Assembly: GCF_030272615.1 (NCBI RefSeq)
Contig: NC_081410.1
Location: forward strand, 119,972,640 to 120,036,639
Length of the DNA: 64,000 nucleotides
DNA from: Cryptomeria japonica
Taxonomy: Eukaryota > Streptophyta > Pinopsida > Cupressales > Cupressaceae
Direction of reading: 5' to 3'
The translations under genes were made by a program, and so were the position numbers. Numbering within the stretch: the first letter of the stretch is position 1; each line of letters starts with the position of its first letter. Of this stretch, positions 1 through 11,330 are shown one piece after another. The notes under the pieces were generated by a model. That model was not told the DNA's origin, searched no databases, and was given only the letters and a program-made list of their open reading frames with translations.

Positions 1-3000
1 AAATCCCCTCAAAGATAATTTTTATGCAGTGAGTCTACTAGTACATTCTAAATGATTCTATCATACAGCCTGCTTTTTAAATGACAAGGTTTATGGTTAC
101 TGGTTACAGACTTACAATTACACAACTCCAACAAACAATACACCAAAAATGGGAAGACTGGAAATTTTTTAGTTTGAGGTAATGCTGGGGCATTTTTTTT
201 TCTTTTTAAGTTCTACTCTGAATAGATTTATATTAGAGTTAGAATTCTGAATACTAAAGAGGCTTTTACTTATAATCTATACACTAATGGGGGATTAGGT
301 AGAAAACATTAAGCTGTACATAAAATAGAAGATCCTTATTTTTTAATATTTCAAAATTATTTACTAATTATGTTACAATAAGCTATTGAGTCTAAAAAGC
401 AATCAGTTAATAACATCTCTAACAGAATATCACAAAAAAGGAACTAACAATCCAGGGCCAAAGACAAAATGAGCACTTCAAATTGCATCAAAACCAACAA
501 CTATAACTAGCAGTACACATGTTGTCTCTGCTTTACAAATTACAGCTATATGATCTTATATAGTGACCAAAATATTACTCATTAATACACATATCAACTA
601 GCACTTTCAACTTCTTTATCGAGTGCTTCAACACTTGCGGGTATTGCAAAGGTGTAAGTATTAGGCATAGATCTGTTAACTTCATTTATGTTTGTGCATG
701 GTTGTGTATGTTTATGTGTTATATTAGATATGTATAACACACGAACATATAGACATACAAACATATATCGTAAAAAAGAAAGAACTATAAAAGAAGCTTA
801 AGAAGCCTACTTTCAATTAATTTGCAGAATTTTAAGTCGCTGGTGAAGCCTCTGTCGCGTGACTAGAAAACAACACGTATTCACTTTGACTTCGACTAAT
901 TTCTCCTCTGCAACAAGCTGAATGAATAACCTGCTGCCGCGCAATGTGATAAATAGCAAATTCTGTAGACTTTTTAGGGTTTTCGCGGTAGTTTTGTCTT
1001 TTGTAGGCTTTCTGCGATTTTTATCCAATTAAACACGCATTTTTTTTGTGATTAAAACATGAAATAATCGTTGACAATTGGTAAAAATCATTGACCAATT
1101 AATTCCAACTTTTTGGGGAGAAAAATTGGCTCCAATTCCGATTCCTGATTAATCAAGTATAATCGCATTTTTTTGGCAAATTGTTGCTTCTATGATACAA
1201 ACACTAGGCTCAGGTGGCAGTTTAACCCATTCCTGTGTCTGTGCTCTCGTGAAGGGTAGGGTGAAATGTCTCACCCTCTCTGGGACACTGAACATTTGAA
1301 TAGTAGAAGTAGAATACCTTCTTGTTCTTTAATTAATTTAATAATTGATGAGGGTAGAACCCGAGACACAGAAAAATACAGCGATTTGCAACAAAAGATT
1401 ATATTGATATTATTTGAAAACTATCTTCAATACATGCAAATGCCAACAAGAGGAATAAATCCTCACAGGCTGTAACAGATTACAGCTTTCTGAATGTCCT
1501 AGAAAACCCCTTTCTCAGAATCGAACTTTTCCCACCCAAAAACTATTACAAGATTACCCAAAATGAGTCCTAAATAGCCTCCCTAGGATTTGGAGCCAAA
1601 ATTACAATTTGAAAATTAAAATTTGGCGGATAGGCGCCAAAACATGAAATTGGAAATTCTAAAATTGAGCCAAATTCGAAAACTGGAAACTTTCCGAAAA
1701 GCTGTCCAACTTTCGGCAACCATAACTTTTGATCCAACAATCCGATTGACGTGTCGTTTGAACCGTCGGAAAGCTCTCTGAGTGAAGAATATTCTAAGAA
1801 TCTGCTCTACCAATTCCCGCCATTTTTGGGCCATTCGGGGCCATTTAGTGTCTCAAATCCGACTCGGTAGAATTTTTAGCAGATTTTCAAGAAACTAAAA
1901 CATGAATAACTTTCAAACCATGAATGATTTTGACTTGATTCTTTCACCAAAGTCCTTATTTTTACGTTCTGAAGCTTCATGCAAATTTATGGCTCCATCT
2001 GCCTTCAAATTGAAACTTTCTAAAAATAGCAGGTTGGCTAGAAAAAGTAGATGGACAATTCTGACAATTAGAAATTCTTATTCGACCAAATGGGTATCTA
2101 GGAATGCAAAAAAATTAAAAGAAAACTTAACAAAACGAATTTTTTTTGGGTGATGCAGGATTGCCCTCACACCACCAGATGCTCCTGCATAAATAATAGT
2201 ATGTCTTTGAATGTGATCTTTTAGAGCTAGATAGAAGTTGCAAAAGGTGTGGTTTTTTTGTGTTTGAAGTTTTGAATAGATAAATACTTTCTACTAATAA
2301 CAAGAAGTAAACTGAAAACTGATTTGAACAATTACATTAACTTAGTTATCTTTATCAGATTTCAATTGAAGTTGAGTATACAAATCTTTAGATAAGAGTG
2401 CTACTACAAAGAAAATGAAGTCCTTAAGACCACTACCAACATATCCGGTAGCTTGAATTGTTACAAAGTTGGACTTTTGATGGCAGCACACAACCAAGTT
2501 GCACACTCAGAAAATGGTAAACTGTGATAAAAAATCTGCTCCCTTTGTTCCCAAACCCTTGTCACAAGGTAGTTTGCTGACAGCAATAGTGCTGGAATGC
2601 ATAAACTCCAGTCACCCCTTGAGTTGGGAATATTTGTGAAATCTACAATTTTGAGTCAATACAGCCTGATGTAAGTCTGTTTTTAATGTGTTTTGATATC
2701 CTTTTAGCTGCTGGACCCTTTCAAAACTTGTTTGTTGTATTGGGATGATTGTATGACAGTGGTGAACCGATTAGAAAGGGGTTTGTGATAATACTGACCT
2801 TGCAAAGAGAAGAAGAGGGGGTCGGCCTACCAAGCAAGCAACCACCTCACTACAGTCACTGTCACAACTCCTTTGCTGGCCCAAAAAACTCCTCAAAATC
2901 ACTGCCAAGTCTTCACACAATTCGTTCTAATATGTTGCTAATATATCCTTGCACAAAGATGACCCAAAACATATTACCAAACCTTCCAAACAAAAAGTAC

Positions 3001-3281
3001 AGCCACACACACTAGCAGGTAGGTGGCTTCAGATTTGCAAACCAAAACTTATTTTCTTTGTTGCCTGATCGAAACCCCTGATATGGAGTTCCTCCTCACA
3101 CCCTTGGCTAGTCTCTCATAGCTGTAGATGTGCAGAAACAATGCAGGTTTCTGTCTCCAAAGCCCTCAAAACCACAAGCTCCTCAAGGGAGACGAGAAAG
3201 AGAAATAATATCCAACATAATCACTTTGCTTCCAAGTTAGTTTTTTAATGAGTCTCCAAAGATATGCCCTAATTAGGGTTG
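1..3281. other. A+T-rich sequence, no gene recognised
   Basis: No reading frame here resembles a known protein and no LTR pair or terminal repeats could be paired. If the SUMO-protease gene continues leftward, this stretch would be intron. The block 1560-1870 mixes 'GCCAAA' type runs with GC-richer sequence, in the style of the giant-LTR elements further right, so it may be an old fragment of one. A short poly-C run (3319-3330) lies just inside the next element. Confidence 0.5.
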
Positions 3282-3766
3282 TGTTGTGCCTTGCACACAC
3301 TCCCCATCATCGACAGCCCCCCCCCCCCTTTTTCTCGTTTTTTTTGTCGCGTACTCACTGAGGTCTCGAGTAGGAGGTCTAGGTAGATTCGCGGGAAAGA
3401 TGCAGCAGTTAGGAGTTTGAGCGTTGAGAAGATGATACTTCCTAAGTCCTAGGAAATTCGCACCTTGAAAGATGATCGCAATTCTATTCGCAAAGGAAAG
3501 TTGAATGAAGAGCCTAAGGTGAAATCGCAAATTTTGTCGAGTCGACATTGCTCATGGGCAAAATTCAAGCCTGAAGCCGGTAGAGATAGGTGAGCAAGAT
3601 ATTTCTCGCAAAAGCCTCTTTTAGGCCTAGGGGAAGAAGGGGCTTTCAAATTCGCCCTTTAAGCCGAAGAGAAGACAACTTACAGAGCTCAAAATCGGCC
3701 TCTAAGGTCGAAATGCAAAACAAAGGCTCACAAGTTGGCTTGAAAGGCCGAAATTCAAGCCAAAAT

Positions 3767-4568
3767 CTAGGTTGCCAGTTCGGGTTCGAAGAACCAGTAC
3801 GCCGGTACGGCAAAATTTTGAAAAGGGATTTGGGTTCGTTAGTACAAAAACATGTAAATTATATATATATATAAGCATGAATTAAGATTAGCATGTCACA
3901 TTGCATCATATAAACAACAAAACCAACATAAACTTGTAATCATAGCATTATGATCATACCATAACAGCATCATATACATCAAGTTTAATATCAAAATGAC
4001 AAAATATTCAAGTATCATTGTTTCAACTTTCAACAATTTAAAGTTTGATCATCAAATGGATTCTCTAATTCATCATCCTCATTCTCCGCCTCCTCATCAT
4101 TGACATTGACATCAAATGAATCAATGCCAATGCCAATGCCACTTACACTTGCACTTGCACTTTAAGTTTGCTCGCTATCAGAGTTATCAAATGCAACAAG
4201 CTGAGAAGTGAAATCATCCAAATCAATATGTTTTGGCTCCATATCCCACATCTTCATTTCCCCTTGCTTGTATTCATGTTGCTTGTGTGAAATGAGCCAA
4301 GTTAATGTTTTAAAACTCACTTTTAGGGTCATATTTTAATTTTTTATGTGGTGGAATTTTAAAAAAATTAAATTTTGCAAAAAAAAATCCATTTTTGGGT
4401 TGTCAGACCCCTAGGTTCGACCTGGGTCCTCTTGGGTTCGCCCTGGTTCGAACTAGGCTTGTGAATCACGAACCCTGTCCGAACCACAGGCGAACCGGAC
4501 CCGAACCCCGAACCAGGACTGACCCGGACCAGTACCAGGGGTCTAGGGGGCCAAACCCGGTAACTCAG
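3767..4568. mobile_element. Non-autonomous hAT element
   Basis: Imperfect terminal inverted repeats CTAGGTTGCCAGTTC (left) and, on the other strand, CTGAGTTACCGGGTT (right) resemble the perfect CTAAGTTACCGGTTC ends of the full hAT at 54670-58236. The flanks carry an 8-bp target duplication with one mismatch, GCCAAAAT (3759-3766) and ACCAAAAT (4569-4576); 8 bp is standard for hAT. The right subterminal region is packed with CGAACC/GGACC motifs, as in the full element. Only a C-terminal transposase remnant is left inside, so this is a deletion derivative. Confidence 0.75.
4030..4250 (-). pseudogene. hAT transposase C-terminal remnant
   Basis: On the minus strand a frame reads an acidic tail (MEPKHIDLDDFTSQL, then NDEEAENEDDELENPF), ending at TGA 4030-4032, with one internal TAA. 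The full hAT transposase at 55372-57823 also ends in an acidic Asp/Glu/Gly tail after its dimerisation domain. The catalytic and dimerisation regions are missing. The assignment rests on position inside a hAT-like element and on composition, so it is moderate. Confidence 0.5.
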
Positions 4569-5349
4569 ACCAAAATACTTAATAAAGGTCAGAATTCGGC
4601 CTAAGGGGGCAAAATGCGAGACAAAGACTCCAAAATTGGTTTTTTAAAGCTGAAGTGCAAGGTTCAAAATCGTTAAAGAGCTAAACTCGGCCTAAAAGGC
4701 CAAAATGAGAGCCCAAGAAGGAAAATCGGCCAAAAAGGCCAAAGTGCGAGGTACAAAACGTCTTTTAAAGCCGAAATAACACTTAAAATTGGAAAATCGG
4801 CCTCCTAGGCCGATTTGGGAAGTTTTGCAAAAAGCCCCCATGGGCTGAAAATCAACAAAGTTTGCAAAATAAGCTTAGGGGCTGAAAGTAGGGAGAGCAC
4901 CGTCGAAAATCTAACAACTAAAATCACTCAAATCACGCTATAAAACACCTTCACCAAAACCGCGCAAGAAGTCCAAAAAGGTCGAAAATCAACAAAGGCT
5001 TGCAAAATGAATTAAAAGGTTGAAAACTTAAGCCGAAAGTCACAAGGGCTTAAAAACATGCAATTCAGGCTTTAGAGCCGAAATAAGGAGAAAGAATCAA
5101 AATTGTGAAAAGAACATCATTTTGCCGAAAAGGTAAGGAAGTGAAGTAAAACCCTCTAAATCGCGAATATAACCTCTTTAGGCCGATAAAGGGAGGAGTC
5201 CATCGCAATATACAGCTTCAGTTCGCACAATCTATCTGCTATTTGGCCGAAAATATTCAAGAGACGTGAAGTCACAGAATTGGCCTCCATAAGCCGAAAA
5301 TGAAGAAATAGTCTAAATCGTGCATTTCATCTTTGTGGCCCGAAGTTTG

Positions 5350-6451
5350 GAGATAGGGTGCATAAAGGCTTATACAATCACGTGAAGCTTATCCAAATCG
5401 CACATTTCATAACCCAAATTCATAGAGGGGCGGTTAGCTAAAAGGTAAAAGAGACCAAAATCGCTCATTCTGATTGTCAAAATTCCGAAATTGCTAGGCA
5501 AGATAAATGAGTAAGGAAGAGTCAGTGGGTTTCGGTCTGATTGCAAGAAGTTACAAGGAGCAAGAGTTCTCTCATTCTCATCAATATAGCCAAATCTTCC
5601 TAGGGAAAACTCGGCTTCGGTTCATATTTTGAGAGCTAGCCGTTTGGGGTAAACCCTAAGTCACGCAAAGCCACACTTTCTCCCTAAAATCGTGAGTTTG
5701 CAAAGAAAAGCGACAGGGAAAGAAGGCCGAATTTGAAAGCATGGGGCGAAACGGGAGATAAAATTGCGCCCCTTTGCCAATCCACCCGAACTTCAAGCTA
5801 GATAGAGCTTCGGTCAGTCAAAATCGCACCATCAGCATTCACGGTTCAAATCTCTTCAAATACGCTACGTATGTTACAGACATTGCCCTCCAAGTGGTTG
5901 AAGTATTGTAATTGGCTATATTAATTAACCTAGGGTCAAAAGGTAAATGGCAATGCAAGTAAACTTTAAAATCACAACCCAAGCGAACATCAACACAACT
6001 ATTAACTGTCAAATTAGCCCTCTAGCCAAAAAATTTCAGACTTGTGCAAAATTTAGGAATTCTGGTCCGAAACCTCGAATCGCATAAAACCATCTTTTCA
6101 AAACACACATTTTAAACAATCAGCACAAGCAAAATTGAAAACTTAAACGCTAAGTCACACAAATCAATAACATTGGCAACCTTTTTGTCGTCAACAACAT
6201 AAAGAGCAACATTTTGAAAATTTGCTCAAACCAATAATTAACCAAACCAACAGATTTTCAAATTCAAAATGCATTTAATCCCCAGCATAGGATTCAAATT
6301 GTTTAAAAGGCCTGTTTCAAAACGTTTTTGAATATTAAGTTGTCTGGCTGTTTAAACAATTTTTTGTTGCTAACGTTGTCTTCGAGCACTACTAACCCAT
6401 ATTTTCACATTAAAACCTATCTCGTAATCAATGTCCGAGTGTGCAAGATAA
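5350..6451 (+). other. Leader between hairpin array and ORF of element A
   Basis: No convincing ORF, TATA box or primer-binding site was seen in this 1.1-kb stretch. The first third still carries 'GCCGAAA/TCGCAAA' words. The rest is A-rich and becomes unique-looking toward the ORF start at 6452. Confidence 0.4.
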
Positions 6452-7714
6452 ATGCCTAAGCAGGCGACAGAATCTTCAAACACACCCGACGCGCCAGGAG
6501 CATCACAGACCTCTAGAGTTGACATCCCTCGTAAGCTTGAAAAAATGAAATATCAGTATCGAGGAGTGATTAAAGAGTCAAAAGTCCAAAGTATTTGGGA
6601 CAATATAGGGGATACAGACCTCAGGCACATAGACATTCAGGACTTCAGAAACAAGGTGTACTCTCCCAATGCATATGGCAAACCCAGACAGATGCTAGAA
6701 AGTGGTATTGCTCAGGCTGTTGGTTTCCCACCGACAGTGCAAAATTATGAGCTCGTGGTTGAAGCAGCCAAGCATTACCGGCCTGAAACCAGATTAGTGG
6801 TGATAAGAGGGATGCTAATGGCTGACTTCACACCTGAGGCTATTGGAGAAACATTTGATATCCCACTTCCTGAGCATGCCACTGCAATAACCATTGTCGA
6901 AGCCCAACTCGCTTACGACATGAATCCTAATCAGTGCAAAACACTGATAAATGAAGAATTTTTTAAAGAAAGAAAAGCCTCAAGCACTAGGATTGGCAAA
7001 AAGACCAGCAGAAGCGAGTTCAACAACGAATATGGGGATATGGTTACCTTGCTTAGCCAAGTCATGGGACTTCCCCACTCCAATCTATTTGAGGAATGGA
7101 TGTTCTATTTTACCGAGCAAGTCTTCAGTGGGAAGGCTAAGTTTGACTGGGCTCAAATCATCAGCGACAACATTCATACACAGTTGGTTGAGCTCGAGGA
7201 GAAAACGTACTTCACCATGACCTCCTACTTAGTCTATATGTTTGCTCGGCATCAGCCGCTACCAGGATTGATCAAAAAGGGTGAGATTGGGAACAGGCCA
7301 AATCAAGTGAAAGTGTATGACCGCTACCCTCAGTTGCATTACTATAACATAGCTCAGAGAGAGAGAAACAACATTGCGTATGCAATTGGTTAGTATGAGC
7401 GTGTAAATGGCGCTTTTACAATGCGCATGGTCAGATTAATGCAAGGGGGGTTGCATATAAGATTATCAAAGCAGGCTACCACACTGATTCAGAAGTACAG
7501 TGCATGGTTCACTCAGTTTCCTCGATTCTCCTACATCAGAATATCAAGCTTTGAGGGAACACCGTATCGGCTTCCCCATTACCCATCAGACAGATTAGTG
7601 CTTATCAAATTAACAAAGTGGTGCATTTGTAAGCCAAATGAGTATTTGAAGAGAAATCTCCAACATTCTCAACTGGTTGGTAGTCCTTCACTCATTTTTG
7701 AGATTAGAAGTTAA
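6452..7714 (+). pseudogene. Element-borne ORF, unknown family, one stop
   Basis: Frame open from ATG 6452 to TAA 7714 (420 codons) except for one in-frame TAG at 7391-7393. I do not recognise the family: no Cys-His knuckle, aspartic protease, integrase or reverse-transcriptase motif is visible. It is clearly homologous to the ORF at 60532. Shared blocks include 'DTDLRHIDIQDF' against 'DTEIGHVDMSEF', 'GDMVTLLSQVMGLPHSNLFE' against 'GDMITLLNKIMGLRHSNVFE', 'ISDN', 'SYLVY', and 'SFEGTPYRLPHYPSDR' against 'CFDGQPYMLPQYPTDK'. It sits after a hairpin array in a giant-LTR element. It could be a highly diverged gag or an accessory protein; protein-level conservation between two decayed copies argues for past selection. 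Confidence 0.65.
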
Positions 7715-8429
7715 TTATGAAGTTATGCCTTAGTTGTTTATATTAGATTGCAATGAACTTACAATTAATTTGAATTACTACATATATTGCAAACTTATGT
7801 CTCAAGATAATACCAATTAGTTTGAAGATTATCAATTAGTTTATCTTGATGATATCTACCTTGAATCAAAATGGATCACAACTAATAAGGCATTTGTTGA
7901 TGCCATCTTGAATGATGCATTTGATGACCATGATTAAATGCAAGAGAAGCATGATGTTGGAGCTTCACATTCACATTTTGTAGCCCCAAAACCTTGTAAG
8001 TTATAACTTGTAATTTACTAAGATCCATTAAGAGCCTAGGCTCATATTATCTTATTTTTAACTCTAGGTACCATATTTGGCATGGAATATCAAAAAATAT
8101 TACCCCATTTTTAGGAATATTTCATCATTTTTTAGTATTCCAAGTTTTCTCTTTCTAAAACTAAGTAATTGAATTCCCTTTATACTCTTAGTTTGATGCG
8201 TCAATCTCATGTACATGGAATGCTACTATGGGTGTTTAACACAATTGAGTATAAGCAACTCATCATGTTCCTAGTGAGAAACAGATTTTCAACTTATGCT
8301 CTTTGCATGAGTTGTAAGTCAAGAAGCATATCATCTTGTGATGAGCATACAGTTATAGTAAGAGGAGGGCGTGGGGGGTGGGTCAAGTAGGGGTGGGGAG
8401 TGCAATAGTGTAACAATCTTTACTTTTTC
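7715..8429. other. No gene recognised
   Basis: A+T-rich sequence between element A and the next repeat. A short plus-strand stretch (about 7840-7937) reads as an acidic peptide ending at a TAA, too short and unlike anything known to me to call. Boundaries of the flanking repeats are not sharp here. Confidence 0.4.
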
Positions 8430-8577
8430 AAACTAAATACCATAAGCATAACAATTGCACAATAACAACAAAATAAGATGCAACAATTACGCAACACAAG
8501 GAGAACACGAGATTTACATGGAAACACTTGCGTGGGAAAACCATGGCAAAATATTGCTTAATTTATATCTAAATATT

Positions 8578-8721
8578 TGTAGGTACCAGCCTACAGGAGA
8601 CACCAATACTCACTAAGAGCCACCAACATCTTAAATTTGTAGGCACCAACCTACTGGAGGCACCAACTCAGCACAAATTAGCGAGAGACACCAATCTCTT
8701 CTTTAGGAAGCACCAACTTCC
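8578..8721 (+). repeat. Hairpin array with constant CACCAA loop
   Basis: Successive hairpins share the loop (C/T)ACCA(A/G) but have different stems: TGTAGG/CCTACA (8578-8595), TAAGA/TCTTA (around 8614-8633), GTAGG/CCTAC (8639-8654), AGAGA/TCTCT (8684-8699) and GGAAG/CTTCC (8706-8721). Stems are 5-6 bp, mostly perfect. Weaker CACCAA copies occur in between (8600 and 8661). Constant loops with changing but self-complementary stems suggest RNA-level structure rather than simple repeat expansion. Confidence 0.65.
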
Positions 8722-8927
8722 ACAACAAAGTTTCAGCTTCAAGATGTTGCTTCTTTAACGAATGATGGGTATCTTGATCTTCTTCCTTTTATTCATTCCA
8801 TGATTTCTCATTAATCATAAAATACTTGTATGGTCACACAATTATTTCTTCCACCAATCTATCTTTTATACTCAATCATAAATGCTTTATCATTCATATC
8901 CCTTTCCCTATACTTCATTCCCTTTCA

Positions 8928-9032
8928 AATCTGCATTTACCATTCTTACGAATCTGCCATAAACTCTTCTTACAATTCTGCCATAGATTCTTCTTAGAAA
9001 TTTGCCATTGATCCTTCTTACAAATCTGCCTT
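8928..9032 (+). repeat. 26-bp tandem repeat, pyrimidine-rich
   Basis: About four to five imperfect units of 'AATCTGCCATNNACTCTTCTTAC' type follow each other. The surrounding sequence to about 9560 keeps the words 'ATCTGC' and 'CTTC' in a looser arrangement. Confidence 0.6.
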
Positions 9033-9734
9033 CAACTGCTTTGATGATCTTCTTTTTATCTTCTCATCTGCAGATCTGTCTATGTAAGTATGATATATAC
9101 TTTTTATTCCTCACTTATTTTCATCACTTCTCAAATGCCTTTATATTTTCAACAATTCTATGAAAGGAGATCCCTTTTGCAAAGGGAGATAACTCTTCCT
9201 AGACAACACACCTCTTCATACACATACCTTTTGATTTGTATTTTTATTTTGTCTTTAGATCTACTTTTACGTCTTCTTCACACAAAACTGCTAGTATATA
9301 AATTTAAATCTCCTTCAAGCATCTGCTTAAACCTTCTTCAAATCTGCTTACAAGGTCTGATCTAATTCCTTCATATCTACCCCTTGATCTGAATTAGATC
9401 TGCTCCAATATGCTTAAAAAATTTCTCTAATATACTGCTGTAATCTTTCTCTTAGATCTCCTATATAAAATCTGCCTTTGACTGATCTTCTACTATATTT
9501 TCTTCACATCAATCTGCTGATGTATATCTGATTTATCTATTTGTCTTCCACACCACTTCCTCCACTTTCCACAAACTCCCTTTTATATCTTCTTCTCTCT
9601 TGTGAAGACAGACATCTGTTTGAATAGTGATGTCTTTTCCAAAGAATCATGACTCTTCCTTCCTCATGTGTTTGGATGATGATCTTCACATGGCACACTT
9701 AATTATCTCCCCTTCTAAAATCTGCTTGCAACTA

Positions 9735-9872
9735 GAAAGATGTACCTTTTTAAATCTTTTTATTTATCTTTTCTACTCATTTCTTTTTATACCTTCCATA
9801 TATCTTCTTTCTTCACACGAAAGGATGCATCTTTTAGAAGAGATGTATCTTTATAAAAGGATGTGTCCTTTT
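9735..9872 (+). repeat. Short hairpins with ATGT-type loops
   Basis: Small hairpins with loops around TGTA/TGCAT/TGTG: AAAG/CTTT (about 9736-9749), AGAT-GT-ATCT (9841-9850) and the perfect AAAAGGA-TGTG-TCCTTTT (9855-9872). A related hairpin ATGAAGAGG-TG-CCTCTTCAT lies at 13803-13822 on the far side of the inserted solo LTR. Confidence 0.5.
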
Positions 9873-10010
9873 GTTAAAACTAATTCCAAAATCTTTTCTT
9901 CATTCTAATCAAGAACTGCCTTTTATTTCATATGATATATTGATTAGAACTTGCCTTCTTTATGTCCCACACATCTCCTATTAATACTGTTGTGACATTT
10001 TCACACATCG

Positions 10011-10027
10011 CCCCATCGCAAATGGGG
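10011..10027 (+). repeat. LTR-terminal hairpin
   Basis: CCCCAT-CGCAA-ATGGGG lies 23 bases inside the LTR. The solo LTR at 29829 has CCCC-GTC-ATT-GAC-A-GGGG at nearly the same offset, and element A has a CCCC-rich stretch there, so a hairpin near the LTR tip is a family feature. Confidence 0.55.
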
Positions 10028-10504
10028 ACCCCCCACTTTTTGCTTTGCTTAGTGTTCTGCTTGGTAGTTTCTTGATTGTTAACCTTTACTTATGAGTGGA
10101 GGATGGTTCTGTCAGCCCAGGATGAGTAGTTGAGATCACATTGCTAGGAGATGTCAAAGTTGCAAAATTGCTAATATTGTCAGAAGGCAAGAAAGTTGCA
10201 AGTTGCAAGGAAAGATGCTAAGTTGCTAGGGTTGATTTGTTTAAATGTCGGAGTTGGAATTAGATGAGTCTTGCGTGATTAAGTTGTTTTAGGTAATCAA
10301 GTCATCAAGATCTCATTTGCAAACATGAATAAGTCACTAGGGATTTAAGGTAGCATAGGTCAAGATTGAGGCTTGGTGGTCATGAATTGCTTTCCATGAT
10401 GAAAGAATAACCAAATGATGAAACATCAGGCTCATTAAAGTTTTCAGGTGAAAATTTGGTTGTTTTAATTTTGCTTAAGGTATGCTCTTGGCAGTGGCCT
10501 GCTT

Positions 10505-11330
10505 ACTAAGAGCTATTTGTGCAATTGAGGGTGAAAAGGCCGCCCAACTTGTGCAAATGAAGGCATAAAGGCCGCCTTAGCAAGCTGACTTGTGCAATCA
10601 ACCACTTAAAATGCACCCTCAAATATGTGCAAATGAAGGCATAAATGTCAACTCTCTTGTGCAAACCAATCGCCAAATGCCACCACACTAAGCTTGATCT
10701 AGGCAAGAAATCCTTGTGCAAACAAAGGTCTAAATCACGCCCAAGTTGTGCAAATGAGGAACAAAATACTGACCTGTTTGTGCAAATTAGCACACAAAGG
10801 CAAGAGTGCGCTATGTCTAGAACAAGTTGTGCAAATGAAGCACAAAAGCCGCTTTGCATTGTGTAAACAAAGGTCAATTTGCCGAAATCTTTGTATGGTT
10901 GAAGGGTGAAAAGGACGCCTAAGGCATTGTTAAGTGCAAATGACCATGAGATGTGCGCCTTACTTGTGGAAATGAGATCCAATTCACCGCCATCATTGTG
11001 CAAACCAAGGGTTTAAGACCGAATTGATTATGCAAACAAAGAGATAAAGGCCGCCTGGAGTATGATTGTGTAAATGAAGGGATCAATACCGCCAGGTTAG
11101 TGCAAACAAACTACAAACCACCACCCAAAGCAAAGTGGTCTAATGCAAACAAAAGATAAAAAACCGAATTCATTATACAAATAAAGGGTTAAGGGTCGAA
11201 TACATTGTGTAAATGGAGGTTAAACTGCCACCTAGAAAGTGCAAATGAAGGGGTAAAAGCCGCCTTCATTGTGCAAATGGAGAACTTAATGCTGCTAGCC
11301 AAGTTGTACTAATCAATCACCAAAAGCCAA
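10505..11330 (+). repeat. Direct-repeat array 'TTGTGCAAATGAAGG...GCCGCC'
   Basis: At least 14 imperfect copies of a roughly 40-70 base unit containing '(T)TGTGCAAA(T/C)NAAGG' followed by 'AAAGGCCGCC' or a variant run through the U3 part of the solo LTR. Open frames across it on both strands (for example minus 10506-11003) are by-products of the repeat. The 'GCCG' words recall the arrays in element A and in the second solo LTR. Confidence 0.65.

Larger units (their letters stand above)
3640..5350 (+). repeat. Array of GGCC/GGCCGAAA hairpins
   Basis: Short inverted repeats recur every 40-100 bases with the pattern 'CGGCCT-loop-AGGCCGAAA', often followed by 'TCGCAAA'. The best is at 4794-4816: a perfect 10-bp stem AAATCGGCCT / AGGCCGATTT with a 3-base spacer. 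Others include GGCC-TAAAA-GGCC near 4691 and GGCC-AAAAA-GGCC near 4730. Many copies are degenerate. The hAT insertion at 3767-4568 splits the array. The same motif family fills 29900-31870. Confidence 0.6.
3282..7714 (+). mobile_element. Giant-LTR element A, 5' part (truncated)
   Basis: The left end, TGTTGTGCCTTGCACAC, followed by a CCCC-rich stretch, closely matches the first 40 bases of the solo LTR at 29829, so this is taken as an LTR start. It is followed by a 'GGCC...GGCCGAAA' hairpin array like the one in that LTR, interrupted by a hAT insertion, and then by a 420-codon ORF. Sequence character changes after about 7714. No matching 3' end or TATA region is present, so the element is truncated. 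Whether the ORF lies in the LTR (U3) or in an internal region cannot be settled from this copy alone. Confidence 0.6.
8430..9987 (+). mobile_element. LTR-like repeat with hairpin arrays, left half
   Basis: The block contains 'ACGAGATTTACATGGAAA...GGGAAAACCATGG' (8509-8545), a phrase common in plant LTR sequences, then a CACCAA-loop hairpin array, a pyrimidine-rich tract with 26-bp tandem repeats, and a second hairpin series. The solo LTR at 9988-13765 interrupts it. A perfect 9-bp hairpin of the same style (13803-13822) lies just past that LTR, so the right flank belongs to the same repeat. No coding region is left. Confidence 0.45.

Noticed and set aside
813-2153. Several frames of 60-83 codons
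   Set aside because: Chance lengths in A+T-rich DNA; no motif, no splice or repeat support.
2400-3000. Next protease exon (HWS motif) on the minus strand
   Set aside because: A 'TGACTGGAGTT' near 2605 looked promising but has no His codon, phase or splice sites that fit.
10506-11003. 165-codon minus-strand frame
   Set aside because: Runs through the direct-repeat array of a solo LTR and reads as repeated 'LHK/FICT' peptides; no gene support.
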